Counted from the stretch's first letter, positions 10,945-21,959 are shown. The stretch: DNA of 64,000 nt from Trichopria drosophilae (GCA_030407085.1 CM059582.1:66463501-66527500), one strand, 5' to 3'. The notes: generated by a model from the sequence alone, not told the origin. Translations and numbers: made by a program.

Positions 10945-12022
10945 TATATGAGTAACTCCGCGATACTTTTAATATTTAGGAAACTGTATATTTACAAGAC
11001 GAATTTAATACAATCGATAACAAAAAATTTTTTTTTATATGAATTAAATGTCGGAAAATACCATACAATAGTTTTGGTGGATGGAGAATAGTTTTGCGTG
11101 AAAAAAAAATGAAATTCGTCATATTTAAAGATTTGTGCAGGAAACTGTCCTATATTTCTTTTCTTTCGACCAAAAAATAAAATGTGCTTGTTTATGAAAG
11201 ACCGCACAAATTTTTCTGTACTATCATTTGATATTGTACTTTCAACCCATGTCATTTTTAAGAAGGTGCCTGTCTCCTGAAAAGAAATATAAAAACAAAA
11301 ATAAAAGAAACTAAATTTTCATAAAGAAAACATTTTTTTACATTTCATCGTTTGGAAAAAGTGCGTGCGTTTCGAGATTTCAAAAAAGTAAAGCATGAGT
11401 GTATTCCTTACATAAAAACGGTTCAAACCACTCTTTTTACATTACCGTGCCACTCTACCGGAAAAAAATACGAGGCTTTGAAAAATGATATTATGTGCGC
11501 CGCTGGTACCGAAAATAGTTATTTTTTACTGGCACACTTTCTGTACAGTTTGAAAATCCCCAAAACCTATTGCTGTTTTTTGTTTGGTATATTTCCAAGC
11601 GTGTATCATGAGTCTCAAGTCAATATTATTCGCACCTGTCTGAAAAAAAGACTGAACAAAAAATAATTTTATTTTCGGTAATTACTGCATTATATTATTT
11701 TGATTATTTTGGCAGTAATAAATAGTTTGTATGTTGTTATATTATTTTTTATCTTCAAGAGGCAAAAGTCCCCGAACTGATCAAATCGATTAAGAATTAC
11801 AGATTCTACAAAGTTTTGAAAATGGATAATAAAATTATTTTGGTCAAAATTTTGAAGTTGCTCCTACAAAATGTGCGTTTTTAAAAAAGTGCTGGCACCA
11901 TCAAATTTTTGCTCTTCGTAACACCTGATATGAGAAAAATAACTTTACACGTGGGTGCAAGTAAAAAAAATAATTTTTTTTTAAATGCCAAATATTAAAA
12001 GTATCGCGGAGTTACTCATATA
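10945..12022. mobile_element. 1.08-kb DNA element with perfect 33-bp terminal inverted repeats
   Basis: Positions 10945-10977 and 11990-12022 are exact reverse complements; each end begins TATATGAGTAACTCCGCG going inward. TATA steps at the termini would allow a TA target duplication. The interior carries one 104-codon frame (11352-11666, plus) starting MEKVRAFRDFKKVKHECIPY, with several Cys/His and aromatic residues but no transposase motif I know. It is probably non-autonomous, or an element of an unfamiliar family. Confidence 0.8.
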
Positions 12023-12249
12023 TTATATGCTATCGTTAAAAATAAAGTTATTATAGCGACGTATTCAGATTATGGTGACGTGTGTTTAAATGGATGGTAG
12101 AAAGAGTCGTTGAGCGGCAACGTACATTATAATAATTACAAGTAGGATAGGTTAGGATTATACCATTGGTGAATATTTAGTTTTACGTTCAATTAATAAT
12201 TTAGGAAGTTAATTTTGGATTATTGGCTAGATTAGCTTATTAGTAAAAC

Positions 12250-12726
12250 ATGGCGACGGATGTGAAGGAGCATATGGCAAATATGCTGGTAATTTTTCGG
12301 AATTCAAGAGAGTTACGACGGGTGCGTAAGAGCGTATGGTAATTAGATCCGATTCAAGTAATCCAACAACTGGATAAACAAGGGTTGAGTTCTACTGGGT
12401 CGGATAAAATTTTGAGAGATAGGCTGTTAAGAGCAGAATTAATAGCAGCAGATGGGAGGTTAGAGGTACCGTGGTATCCCGAATGGGATGAAAAAGGGGT
12501 AGATATTCCGGCAACAATGGCGCCACTACTTCTGGAAGAGTCGGATGGGGAATGGCTGGCAGCTAAACCGAGGGGTAGGGGGCGTCCAAGAAAGAAAATT
12601 TTTAGCGACGATATGCGTGAAGAGGGAGATGACGATGACGGTCAGAGTGAAGCAGCCGAAATTGATGAAGTGAGTAATTCCAGGCAAAAGGGGGGTCCTC
12701 CTAGTTTAAGTCAACCTTTTAGCTGA
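12250..12726 (+). pseudogene. Gag N-terminal region with SAP-like fold and AT-hook
   Basis: The ATG at 12250 starts MATDVKEHMANML. One in-frame TAA at 12340 interrupts it, and the frame resumes as LDPIQVIQQLDKQGLSSTGS. The segment DKQGLSSTGSDKILRDRLLR has the Gly-Leu..Gly..Leu-Arg pattern of a SAP DNA/RNA-binding motif. GRGRPRKK further on is an AT-hook. An acidic stretch (EEGDDDDGQSEAAE) follows. The frame ends at 12724, but a Thr/Ser-rich reading continues beyond the stop. Retrotransposon gags with these nucleic-acid-binding modules are known in insects; the domain calls are from motif patterns only. Confidence 0.6.
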
Positions 12727-12919
12727 CCTTTAGAAAGAACCATTACTACTTCCACCACTACTTCAACGACAATCTCGGTAACAACTCCAGTAAATTCAAA
12801 GAAAACGATCACTGCAACAACCAAAAGTGTAATACCGTTTATGAGTAGGTATATTCAGGATAATCGATCGGGATATCAAATTAAGGTCCAATATCCTGAA
12901 GTAGATAGGGGACGGGTTC

Positions 12920-13327
12920 ATGAACACCAACGTAGCCATCCACCATCTACCATTGCAACCCATCGTGAACTATAGAAGACGCGGATATGAAGAAAAACGG
13001 TCTAGTAGGAGTGGGGGTAGCGACGTAGATAGGGAAAGACGGATAGATAATATAGATCAGCCTAGAAGGATTATGTATGGCGACAGAGAGGAGCGTAGAA
13101 ATAGAGATGATGAGTACAGAGACAGGGATGTAGATAGACGGACGCGTAGAAGCAATGAAGAACAGTATACGCGGAATAGGGATGATGATTTTGATAGATA
13201 TAGTCTGCCAAGCAGTAGAGGGTCAGGTAGAAGTAGTTTGCGAATAAAAAGATTAATCGATTTTGATTACTTCAGTGATGAGGACTCCGGTTATAGCCAT
13301 AGAGAAGTTTCGTATCGGCGTCGCTGA
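12920..13327 (+). pseudogene. Gag linker, Arg/Asp-rich
   Basis: The 135-codon frame is dominated by RD/RE/RR dipeptides (RDDEYRDRDVDRRTRR) and Ser. It sits between the N-terminal and capsid parts of gag and is shifted relative to the frame before it. Low-complexity charged linkers are common in gag. The stop at 13325 is followed in frame by the capsid region, so it appears to be a single damaged gag. Confidence 0.55.
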
Positions 13328-13329
13328 AG

Positions 13330-13860
13330 TAATGCAGAAGTAGATAGAGATAGTTGCTGCATTAAGGTTTTGCGAGAATGGGGTTGAGATTTACAGGTGA
13401 CGAAAAAGAGTCGGCCGAGGATTTCTTAGCTCGTTTAGGAGGGTGTAGGGAACAGTTTGGGTTTAGCGATAGTGAATTATTGAGAGCGATTTCGTGCATT
13501 TTTCACAGAAGTGCAAGTCGATGGTTCCGTACTGCCCAGTATGATTTCCGGACTCGGCGGGAATTTTCGAAAGCGTTCCGTCAGTTCTTTGTTGGTGAGG
13601 TAAACGAAGAGGATCTAGAAGACGAGCTGAAGAGCCGAACACAGGGTAAGAAGGAAACATTGGATCTTTCATATCCTGCATCCGGCATATTATCAGCTAC
13701 TTTAAAAGACCGTCCTCACTCGACAAACAACTACGCATAGTATTCCGAAACAGAACTCCAGAATATAGAGCCTATTCGGCTGGAAAGGAGATTGATGACT
13801 TCTCAACATTAGAAAGATTGGGCAGGAGATATGAAAGATTACGCCACACCCAAAGAGAAA
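13330..13860 (+). pseudogene. Retrotransposon gag capsid domain
   Basis: From about 13360 the frame reads LREWGLRFTGDEKESAEDFL.. with the pattern of the retrotrans_gag family: RFTG.., a FLARL helix, LLRAI...ASRWFR, F.KAFRQFFV and LEDELKSRTQG. The frame ends at 13738. A shifted frame continues with RTPEYRAYSAGKEIDDF and LERLGRRYERLR, which is still gag-like. Function: particle formation and RNA packaging. Broken by frameshifts. Confidence 0.8.
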
Positions 13861-14213
13861 ACGCGACTTCCAGGTAGTGCGTACATGCGAGGAACTGGTT
13901 CCTTACGTATATCTGCGGTAAAAGAGGAATTAAAGTTGAGAGATGATAAAGTAGTGAGTGTCCACCTATCTGAGAGCACTCCCGGATCAGGACCAAATAC
14001 TGCTCCAAAGAAGAACAAATGAAGAAAACCCAAGAAGAAAGAAACAGGTAGAGGCCAGTCTCCCACAATATATGTAAATATTACTGACGAAGTACCCGAG
14101 AGACCGTTAAGAGGAGCGTGGAATGTGGAGAAAAGAGCCATCTCAGCAGAAATTCCTAGGGTTCCTCCACCAATGAGTGCACCGATGTATAAACCGCCGA
14201 GGCCAACAGGATC

Positions 14214-14735
14214 TTGGCAGCCTTGAAACGGAAACAATTGGCAGGGAAACTCGAAGGAACATCCAAGTTGGTGTCGAGAAAGGGAGGAGAAGCTCCTAGA
14301 GAGTCAGGACGGCTACCAAGAAATAACCGGATGCCAGCTGGATTGGGATCACCGGGGAACGGTGCCTGTTATCATTGTCAGGCTGTAGGACATCGGGCCG
14401 CGATGTGCCCTAGCCGCTCCTGCTTTACTTGTCACCAAGTAGGGCACAGATCGGCTGAGTGCACTCATCGCTTTTGCGTTTCGTGTCAACAGCCAGGACA
14501 CTCAGCATATGCCTGCCCGACAAAACCCTGGGGACCCACTCGCCCACTTGAAAGGTGCCAGGTGTGTGGAACTTCGGGTAACCTCTTTGCGTCATGTATA
14601 CCCTGTACTCCTCTACATGAGAAATGGGGAAACGAGAATGCCGGAGGGTTATCCAACTTATGCCCTCCATGGCCAATCAACAGGATTAGAGAAAGAGAAA
14701 ATAGTGAGCAAAGAGAAAGAAGAGTTAGCGACTAG
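14214..14735 (+). pseudogene. Gag zinc-knuckle region (three CCHC motifs)
   Basis: Three perfect CX2CX4HX4C knuckles follow one another: CYHCQAVGHRAAMC, CFTCHQVGHRSAEC and CVSCQQPGHSAYAC. A fourth Cys cluster (CQVCGTSG..C) lacks the His. These are the nucleocapsid part of gag and bind the element RNA. The frame start at 14214 is a track artefact; the region continues the gag above. Confidence 0.88.
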
Positions 14736-14749
14736 AGAGAAAGAAGTGA

Positions 14750-15075
14750 CGATGCCCTCGGAGATAGAACTAGAAGCCGAGATAGCGACAATAGAGAGCA
14801 GGTGTTTTATAGAGGTAAAAATAGGGGGAAGTACAGTGTTGACGATGCACGATAGTGGAGCAATGGTCTCCATCATCGGCCGTAGTATTGTGGCCGAACA
14901 ATGCTCGACTACGTCCCTCCCAGACTGTAATGCGAAGTGTTTCTGGCGAGGTGACGCCCTTTCTAGGAATATTGGAGATGCAGGTGGAAATAGATGGGCA
15001 TGTCAACGAAATCGAATTCAGAGCAACCAAATGCAGTATCATGTGACATGATACTAGGAATGGACTTTGGTGAAA
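14750..15075 (+). pseudogene. Retropepsin-type aspartic protease
   Basis: The sequence FIEVKIGGSTVLTMHDSGAM contains the catalytic D-S/T-G signature in a retropepsin context. After a frameshift near 14900, the neighbouring frame continues with EVTPFLGILEMQVEIDGH. MILGMDFG at about 15048 is the typical C-terminal ILG.DF motif. Role: gag-pol processing. Split over two frames, so inactive. Confidence 0.8.
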
Positions 15076-15180
15076 TTTTTACTTAGATGTGCGACAGGGT
15101 AGAAGGCAGTGGAGAGTACAAGAGGGACCGTGGCATGCGTTTAGTGACAAACTACGGGAAAATCGGATATCCATCTAGAG

Positions 15181-15496
15181 TGTGCAGGTATTTGTGAGCA
15201 AGAAGACGCAAGAAGAAAGAGCGAAAGAGTTAGTAGACAAGATGTTAGTTGGTGACCAGGTAGGACTAGGGAAAACGCCCTTAATAGAGCAGCGTATTAA
15301 TGTGGAGAGTGCGACAGCAATCCAGCATAGGCCTCGCCGCATGTCATCTATTATGTTTGAGAAAGCGCAAGAAGAATAGAGAGAATTAGCCGAGAAAGGA
15401 ATTGTAGAAAGATCGGCCAGTGATTGGAGTAGTGCTCCCGTGCTAGTGAATAAATGAGATGGTACCATAAGAATGTGCATAGATTATTGAGACCTA

Positions 15497-15498
<2 letters not shown>
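15181..15498 (+). pseudogene. Reverse transcriptase N-terminus, truncated
   Basis: After a gypsy-like linker, the frame (with one stop at 15377) reads ELAEKGIVERSASDWSSAPV and then DGTIRMCIDY. This is the conserved first block of Ty3/gypsy RT (..S.SPWASPVVLVKKKDG..R.CVDYR). Coding similarity ends where the CT microsatellite begins. The catalytic YxDD block is missing. Confidence 0.8.

Positions 15499-15564
<66 letters not shown>
15499..15564 (+). repeat. (CT)33 microsatellite
   Basis: Sixty-six bases of uninterrupted CT. It forms the junction between a plus-strand gypsy fragment and minus-strand gypsy sequence. Confidence 0.98.
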
Positions 15565-15566
<2 letters not shown>

Positions 15567-15876
15567 GTAACGGTCCGTTACAATCGATTTTCCCTAATGC
15601 GTCACAAATTATAGCGTTTTCTTAATCGTAATTCTCTTATTTGTTTCTTCTTATTAGGATATTCTTTTCTTACGATCTAAATGTACACATATTTTAAGAT
15701 CAAATTAATTTATCCTATCCATATTATATTCTATTATATATATATACTAGTACATCTTTATAGTGAAATGCCCGTAAGCAGATCATGGGACTTTTAAATG
15801 ATGTATGTGTACGACTTTATTCTTTCTCGCGTTAATGCGTAACTTGACATTACGCGTTTTCCATGTTTTGGTTCTT

Positions 15877-16230
15877 TTAACAAGAGAACCATCTCGCCTT
15901 CCCTAAATTCCGAACATTTAATTTTAGGTCATAGTAGGCTTTTGATCGATGTTTCATTTGTGTCAAATTCATCGCGGCAAGTGTTTGCGATTCGCTTAGT
16001 ATATCGATAAATTCTGTAAAGTAATCGTCATATGCCAAAGCTCGTTCCCGAGACTCACGAGCGCTCGGTAAAAGTGCTACTTTTCCGTATATGAGTTCAT
16101 GAGGAAAGTAACTTGTTCCTTCATGGACACTTGTATTGTACGAGAATATAGCGAATGGGAACCATATGTACCAGTCATTACGTTTCTCTACGAATTTCTT
16201 TAAGTAGTCCAGCATTACTTGGTGACTCCT
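15877..16230 (-). pseudogene. Integrase C-terminal half (gypsy type)
   Basis: The frame reads MLDYLKKFVEKRNDWYIWF, FAIFSYNTSVHEGTSYFPHE and LIYGKVALLP. This is the conserved block after the catalytic Glu of gypsy integrases (SYNTSVHEGT..PHELVFG). Just before the ATG, the same frame gives NNSSFERSHQV, resembling the usual ..ERSH motif that includes the catalytic Glu. The DD residues upstream are lost. Confidence 0.82.
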
Positions 16231-16994
16231 TTCGAAGCTGCTGTTATTCTGTATGAGTATGAGTATGAATCGGCGTATTTTAATCGGCTAAGTTCCATGA
16301 TATTTATTTCTGCTTCGGAATTGACTAACAAAACTCCGTCCCTATCATGCAGATCGGGACTTGAAATCCCTATTCCCGGGCATCTTGAAAAATTAACGTG
16401 TCCAAAATGTACCCTTGCTGTGCCGCCCTTAGGGTATAAATTTGTCTCTACGAATTGTTGCCTCAGGCGCCGCTCAACCTCCGTTTGCGTCGAGCGCGCT
16501 GCGACTTTAAATGAGAGTCATTCTGGTGAGGATTTTGAAATTCGTTTATACGATCATTCTGGTTGTTCGGTCTTCTGTTAGTTATCTCCCTTCTATTTCC
16601 GTGTCTATTTCCCGAGTTTCTGGCATACTTTCCGGTGTTTTCCGAGGATTATCCAAGCCTGTTGTTCTTATTATTTGTGAATCGGTCCTCCCGAATCGTA
16701 TTATAGTTACGGGGGGAGGATGGCTGATTTTGAAGATATCACGAGAAATTTTCCGTTACGCGATTATTATTATAATTTGTTATCCGATTATCATTGCGAA
16801 AATTTGTGGATTTCGGATTAAATCAGTATTTCTTGTGCTAGTTTCTTTTTACATCCGTTTTCCTTTCGCCGTTCCCAAGGAAAAATCATTATTCGCATAC
16901 ATGACCAATTTTCTGGCAGAAATTACATTTTAAGTTGCTATAGTTGGGGGGGGGGGGGCAATTATATCTCGTGAGGTCTATCCGGTCGCATTAA

Positions 16995-17575
16995 GTACAA
17001 TATTTTTCCATGTCCATAATGTCGAAATTTCTATTTTCCAAACTGCTATAGTGCTTTTGGGTATGACCTATTTTTTTGCTGCGGCTGCACTGCGTATTCT
17101 TATAATTTTGCACCTGAATATGTACTTGGAAGCGTTCCTGCCGGTTGCAGCACGAACAGTTGGAATGCTCTCGCGACCTGTTTGCAATTAAGTGGGCGCA
17201 CTCGTGATTGAATTTTTCCGCTCGTCCACCGAACATGGGATCAGACCAGGCTTCTTTCGCACTATACTTTTCCGTTAGTTTTCTGGCGATCTCAACGGCG
17301 GTCTCGAGCGTCTCCGGATTCCTCTGAATATCCAGGATAAATGTTTTTTAATTCTGCTAGTAATTTTAATGGGTCACCTGAGACGTCGTAAGTTTCCCTT
17401 TGATCGGCGAGAAATGCGTCTACTGTTGCGTAAGTCGATATTTTCTTGCAAAAAGTCTTAGCCCTTCTGACGAGCTTCTTACGCATCATGTGTAAGTAAA
17501 TTCGCGTTTCGTCGGGACTTAGCTGCTCGAAACCTTCTCGACCAGTCCCTCCAAATTCGGAGAAATTTTTCGCGA
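16995..17575 (-). pseudogene. Gag of the minus-strand gypsy element
   Basis: Starting near 17575, the frame AKNFSEFGGTGREGFEQLSP leads into an open 65-codon stretch with MMRKKLVRRAKTFCKKISTY. A shifted frame then continues with RNPETLETAVEIARKLTEKY and reaches MFGGRAEKFNHECAHLIANR. A degenerate zinc knuckle (C..KKIGHTQKHY) follows. Two or more frameshifts make it non-functional. Confidence 0.6.
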
Positions 17576-17579
17576 CCCG

Positions 17580-18613
17580 TCGAATTCGCGTACACTACTG
17601 ACCGCCATCGCAATTGTGCGTCGCTCTAACGAACACGTATATTGTCTGTTGCCCGTTAACACTAGGTTTCATTTCGACATAGTTACCTATTTTCTCTCTT
17701 TTTTTTTTCAAACGCGTATGCCAAAGTCTTAAAAATGGACGACAAACGTGTACGCCATATTGTATATGTATATTGAAACTTCTCAACTTCCTTTACTTTA
17801 CTACTCGCAAAATCTTTATTCATATTTCAAGTGAATGTAGTCGAACCAATCATCAAATTATTTTGCAACAAGTATTTTCTTTACTTTTGAGTGAAAACAG
17901 AATCATATAAATTGATTATACCTAATTATTAGATCTCAACACGTTGATCGAATTCCGTATGAAATGTGGCCTGAAAATATTTGCTTTTATAGAATGCAAT
18001 CGAATCACAGTAATGCAGCTGCTGCGGCAAAGGTGATTAGCTTTCGGAACATCTTGTAGGCTGCTCGATGTTTGATGTTTTCTTCCTAGTAGATTGTTTC
18101 TTCCAAAAATCGCTGGATCTGGATCTGGAACGTTCTGCTCGTTTGTTGAAAGATGATTTCCTCGAAAAATTTCCTCAGTTCTCCTTTTCTTTCTTTTTGA
18201 AAAATTGTTTAGATAATGTTTTGCCGGTTTGATCAGCTATTAAATAATCACTGAATGTCGATAAAGATTTTTGTAGCTTGACGAATGTTCAAGACTCAAG
18301 TTATCCACTGGTTGTTGAAATAATGTGTATTCTCCTCATAAAAGTTGTTCGTAAAAAACTTTGGATTCGGAAACGGTTTTAATGTCTAATGTAGATCTCA
18401 TTGATTCTCAATAATATATTTTTTTCTTGTTTGTTACGTGTAATAGATATATTTTTTTTTAGGTTGTTTTAAAGAATCAAATTTTTAATTTCGGCTCAAA
18501 TGGTAAATCTGAATCTCACTCTGATGTTTAGAATGACTGCACACTTTTGAGATTTTCAGTGAAGATTTATTTTTTATACATTGTTCCTCCCACATAGAAC
18601 TAATCACTAGCAT
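17580..18613. other. Non-coding, possibly 5' leader of the minus-strand gypsy element
   Basis: AT-rich with no ORF of note. It lies between the gag and the LTR/primer-site pair at 18614-19451, so it could be leader sequence, but this is inference. Confidence 0.35.
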
Positions 18614-18631
18614 ATCCCATCGCTGCCACCA
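18614..18631 (-). promoter_or_regulatory. Primer-binding-site-like sequence next to LTR
   Basis: Read on the minus strand, TGGTGGCAGCGATGGGAT starts six bases after the LTR ends. A TGG start matches the CCA end of tRNAs, as in retroelement primer-binding sites. Which tRNA it pairs with is not determined. Confidence 0.5.
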
Positions 18632-18637
18632 AATTAG

Positions 18638-19451
18638 TGTTACGTATTTCGCGTAAGTAGCATCGAGTATTTTTATCAAAAGAATGGGTTCCCGGTAGCA
18701 AGGACACGCGGAAGTGGAAAATTCTACGCGTGAACGGGGATCGACACCCCGAAGTGATTTAACTCAAGAAAATAATTATTTTTAACTACTTTTATTCCTT
18801 AACACTTTCAAAGTTTGGGGAAGCCACGAATAAAGTACGCGTTTCGGATCGTGTCGATTTGAAGTATGAACGAAATCTGACTTGAACGCCTCCTCGGAAG
18901 TTCACTTTCTAACAAAATATCGAGGACGGGACAACGATTTATTTTTCATCGACCAATTACTATCGACCTCATCATCTCCCTGTCTTCGAACTTATGCACA
19001 TGCGCGAGATAGCATGTTTACATTTGCAGGATCGGACTCGCAAAGCTAGGTGCGAGTCCTCGCGTTCTCCACTTTCTTACACATCGATAGTACGCCACCA
19101 AAAATTGTAGGGCTGCACAAGATCGTCTAAATTTTCGAGTATTCGGACGTACGACAATTTCGGCGAATATAACCCTTTCCATGAAATCTAAATTCGGATC
19201 AATTGTCTTATAACGATTTAGTATTTGACACTTGATGCGACGCAGGTGCAGATTGTATAATTTAGACATATGCAACTAAACGAATTCTAATTTATTTAAC
19301 GGTAATATTTCGAAGGAAAGATGACGAAACATTGCCGATGTTGGTTCGAGAAGCAAACTCATGTAGGTAATTTTAGTTGTATTTTCCGACATTCTTTGCC
19401 GATACGAACGTGCGTGCTTCTTTCTATACCAGGAGCTGCACATACGTAATA
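18638..19451 (-). mobile_element. LTR, copy 2 of the 6366-7900 family
   Basis: About 814 bp, starting TGTTACGTATTTCGCG and ending CATACGTAATA on the plus strand. It matches copy 1 without the nested block. A primer-site-like sequence beside its 18638 end makes it the probable 5' LTR of a minus-strand element, plausibly the gag at 16995-17575. The short frames inside are chance. Confidence 0.7.
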
Positions 19452-19739
19452 CGCTCAAAAATCAATATAACTTGAACAAGGGCAGTTAAGTTCATTTCCA
19501 TCTTCATCATCTGCACAAAGTAATGATGATACTTACACTGATGGGGAAGATGATGTAGGTGCTAATGGTGTTCTTGACGGTGATTTTACTTTACTACCCG
19601 GATTTACTAAGAGCCAGTCAGTCATCGCAGTCAAAACTTTGTTAATCTAAAATAGTATTAATTGCTCAGAGATATGACATAAGTTCACGGGCTTCCGCCC
19701 ATGTAGGTACATCCGTGTTGCAGGCAACTAATAAGGCAA

Positions 19740-21160
19740 TTTTAATTTTTTAGACAACCTCTCTACTTCTATCGCTTTAGTGATTGAAAAAAGTGAGATA
19801 AGGCGTGAGATGGTAAAATCAGGCAATAAGTTGAATGATGAAACACGCTTTGCAAATCCTGTACGTCCTGTATACTTTGATGGCAGAAAGGATGAAACTC
19901 TAACGGTTCTTGGGCTAGTGTAGGAGGAGCATATTGTCGTAGTATCTGAACCTGACTCAAAATACATTGGTCATGTTACTAAAAAATCAGGCTCTGCTCA
20001 AGAAGAATGCGATGCTATTTTAACCATGTCACAGCAAACCTTAAAAACGGTTACGTTGTACCTGGTTGCGATGGCACAATTACAAATACAGGATGGAAGG
20101 GAGGTATTCTTCGAAAACTGGAAGAAAAGATTGGATGTCCTCTGCGGTGGTCAGTTTGCTTATTACATTTTTTTTATTATTATATATTACATATTATTGA
20201 TGGTCCTTCTTCTGGTACAAACAACTTCACAGATCCAATAGGATCGATCCTTTAAAATTGAAAGACACTTTCAATTGTGAAGTACAAACTTGTTGAATGT
20301 GACTTACCTGATATATATTCAAAAGACCTCTGCAAGGATAAAAAATATCTGTACGACATAGCGAAAGGTATTCGCTCAGAGCGGTGCTCAGTCGAACTTG
20401 CATCTCGAAAGTTAGGTCCTATTAATCATTCTAGACGGCTAACTACTGCAAATAAGATTGTACGTGTCAACTGAGAGGCCTACAAAGAAAATGGAAGTAA
20501 TAATGAAGTTTTTGCTAATAGTGTACATACCTTTGTGGTTTATACGTAAGAAAGAACAAGTCATTTGCTGGTGGTTGCCGCCATCTCTTCGATACCATCG
20601 AAAGGTCAAGATATCTTCCTTTGAAGTACTGAAAGGTAGTGAATAGTTGAATATATCCATTCAAACGAATGCATTCTTCGCTATGCCTAAAAATGTTGTC
20701 ATGTGGAAAGGATCCAAGGCTTGCCGTTCGCGAAAACGCACTGGACATAATCCTGACAGCAAAAAAGAAACAAGAAAGTGTTATAGGCTCTTAGTAAGAT
20801 ATTATATTATTCCAAAATTAAACTTTGAGGCAAATGATTATATAGAGATGATTACATAGTCCCATACTGATGTTTCAATCACTGTCCCTCCAGTTTCAAG
20901 CAGCATATGAAGATTTTAACTTACCTCTAAGCTTTCCGCACCTGAAGGTGTAATACCTGAATGGCACTTTACACCTTTTCCTTGCCACACCGTTGTTACG
21001 GAGAGAACTAGATAGTTAGTCACGGAAGCCTCAGCCAAAGTTATAAGTCCTGAAGCTCGTAACAGCTATATTTGAGCAAGGCATCTCTCGCGTCAAGCTG
21101 TTCCCTTATTTGACAGTAAAGGGCAATTTGTAAGTGTCTTCGAAGGCGCTAAGTTGTCAT
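19740..21160 (+). pseudogene. Broken transposon-type ORF of a recurrent invertebrate family
   Basis: Successive plus-strand frames give a continuous degenerate protein. Recognisable blocks in order are FANPVRPVYFDGRKDETLTV, SKYIGHVTKKSGSAQEE, VVPGCDGTITNTGWKGGI, RWSVCLLH, KYLYDIAKGI, NHSRRLTTANKIVR and IPKLNFEANDYIEMIT. I recall this block pattern (GCDGT.TNTG.KGG, HSRWLTTANR) from multi-copy predicted proteins in aphids and other invertebrates that behave as transposon genes. I cannot assign a superfamily. At least six stops or frameshifts are present. Confidence 0.6.
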
Positions 21161-21189
21161 AGCTTATTTCTGCCTTCGGTTGGTTGGTT

Positions 21190-21530
21190 GGGTAGGGCGT
21201 GGGTTGAGCCGGATGTGCAGCCATCGTCACGTGGTGGGCTGTGGGTCACTCGATTCGGAGTTAGCAAGTGAGCGAGGAGCTGCACAAATACTTAAGCATA
21301 GTTTCGGTTTGCCTGAAAAAAATACGTATTTCCATCCTTTCTCTCCCCTCACGCTTAAACTAGCCACATTTTTAGTCATCGATTATGCGCTTCTGATCCT
21401 TTACGATGACTTTTCATCACAAAGAGACCCGTGGAACACATTAGTAACAAAGTCAAGCCCGTCTGAAAGAAAGTCAAACTTTTAATATTTTTAGTTGAAA
21501 TTTCAAAAATGAACCTTCAAAGAACGAACA
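21190..21530 (-). repeat. Diverged dispersed repeat, copy 2
   Basis: Shares the blocks described for 891-1110, in opposite relative orientation within the window. The AAATACGTATTT box and a GTGATGAAAAGTCATCG-like block are the clearest. Non-coding as far as I can tell. Confidence 0.5.
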
Positions 21531-21644
21531 GAAGATATTGATCGATTTCCAAAAAATTTAACAGGTGTACTTCTGGCATGGGGGGGGGGCCGCATTTCCC
21601 ATGTAGTCGGTTCCGATCGGAGGAAAATATGTTAATGTGACTTA

Positions 21645-21835
21645 TCCTCGTGCTGAGTCTGAAGGTGGCTTGAATGTGCGGCGGCGATGCATGGCAACTC
21701 GGTGACCGCAGAAGGGAGTCGTGTAAGCGAGTAGATCGGAGCAGTGCCTCAGCCTGAAGGCGGCTCGAATGTGCGGCGGCGTTACTTGGTAACGCACTGT
21801 CTGCAGAAAGGAGACGCGATTGCTCCTCCCTTTTG
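21645..21835. repeat. Two tandem diverged copies of a roughly 95-bp GC-rich unit
   Basis: Unit 1 begins TCTGAAGGTGGCTTGAATGT near 21656 and unit 2 begins CCTGAAGGCGGCTCGAATGT near 21750. Both continue with GCGGCGGCG, a CATGGCAAC or TTGGTAACG block, and CGCAGAAGGGAG or TGCAGAAAGGAG. The three overlapping minus-strand frames here are products of the repeat. Confidence 0.65.
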
Positions 21836-21959
21836 CTGATCGTTTGATAACCGTGGTGAGGCACGTAAAAAATGGAGCCGGCGAACTGTGAAGCACGGAA
21901 GATCCAATGAATGATGAAATCGCACGAATCACGGCGATGCGATAATTTATGCGTCAATG

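Larger units (their letters stand above)
12250..15498 (+). mobile_element. Ty3/gypsy-type LTR retrotransposon, 5' part, decayed
   Basis: Reading left to right the order is gag (SAP-like and AT-hook N-terminus, Arg-rich linker, capsid domain), three CCHC knuckles, an aspartic protease and the start of a reverse transcriptase, which stops at a (CT)n tract. There are many stops and frameshifts. No 5' LTR was identified upstream of 12250. The 3' two-thirds of pol (rest of RT, RNase H, integrase) is absent on this strand. Confidence 0.8.
15593..17575 (-). mobile_element. Second Ty3/gypsy-type element, minus strand, internally deleted
   Basis: On the minus strand a gag (17575 to 16995) is followed after a gap by the C-terminal half of an integrase (16230 to 15877). 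Protease, most of RT and RNase H are not recognisable between them. TGTAACGGACCGTTACGCA read down from 15593, preceded by the purine-rich TTAGGGAAAAT, could be the polypurine tract and start of a 3' LTR cut by the CT tract. Confidence 0.65.

Noticed and set aside
16219..16933. 120- and 140-codon plus-strand frames
   Set aside because: Antisense or intervening to the decayed minus-strand gypsy; hydrophobic composition reflects T-rich sequence.
18614..18631. tRNA gene
   Set aside because: Only the 3'-end complement of a tRNA is present, as in a primer-binding site. There is no cloverleaf or internal promoter boxes.
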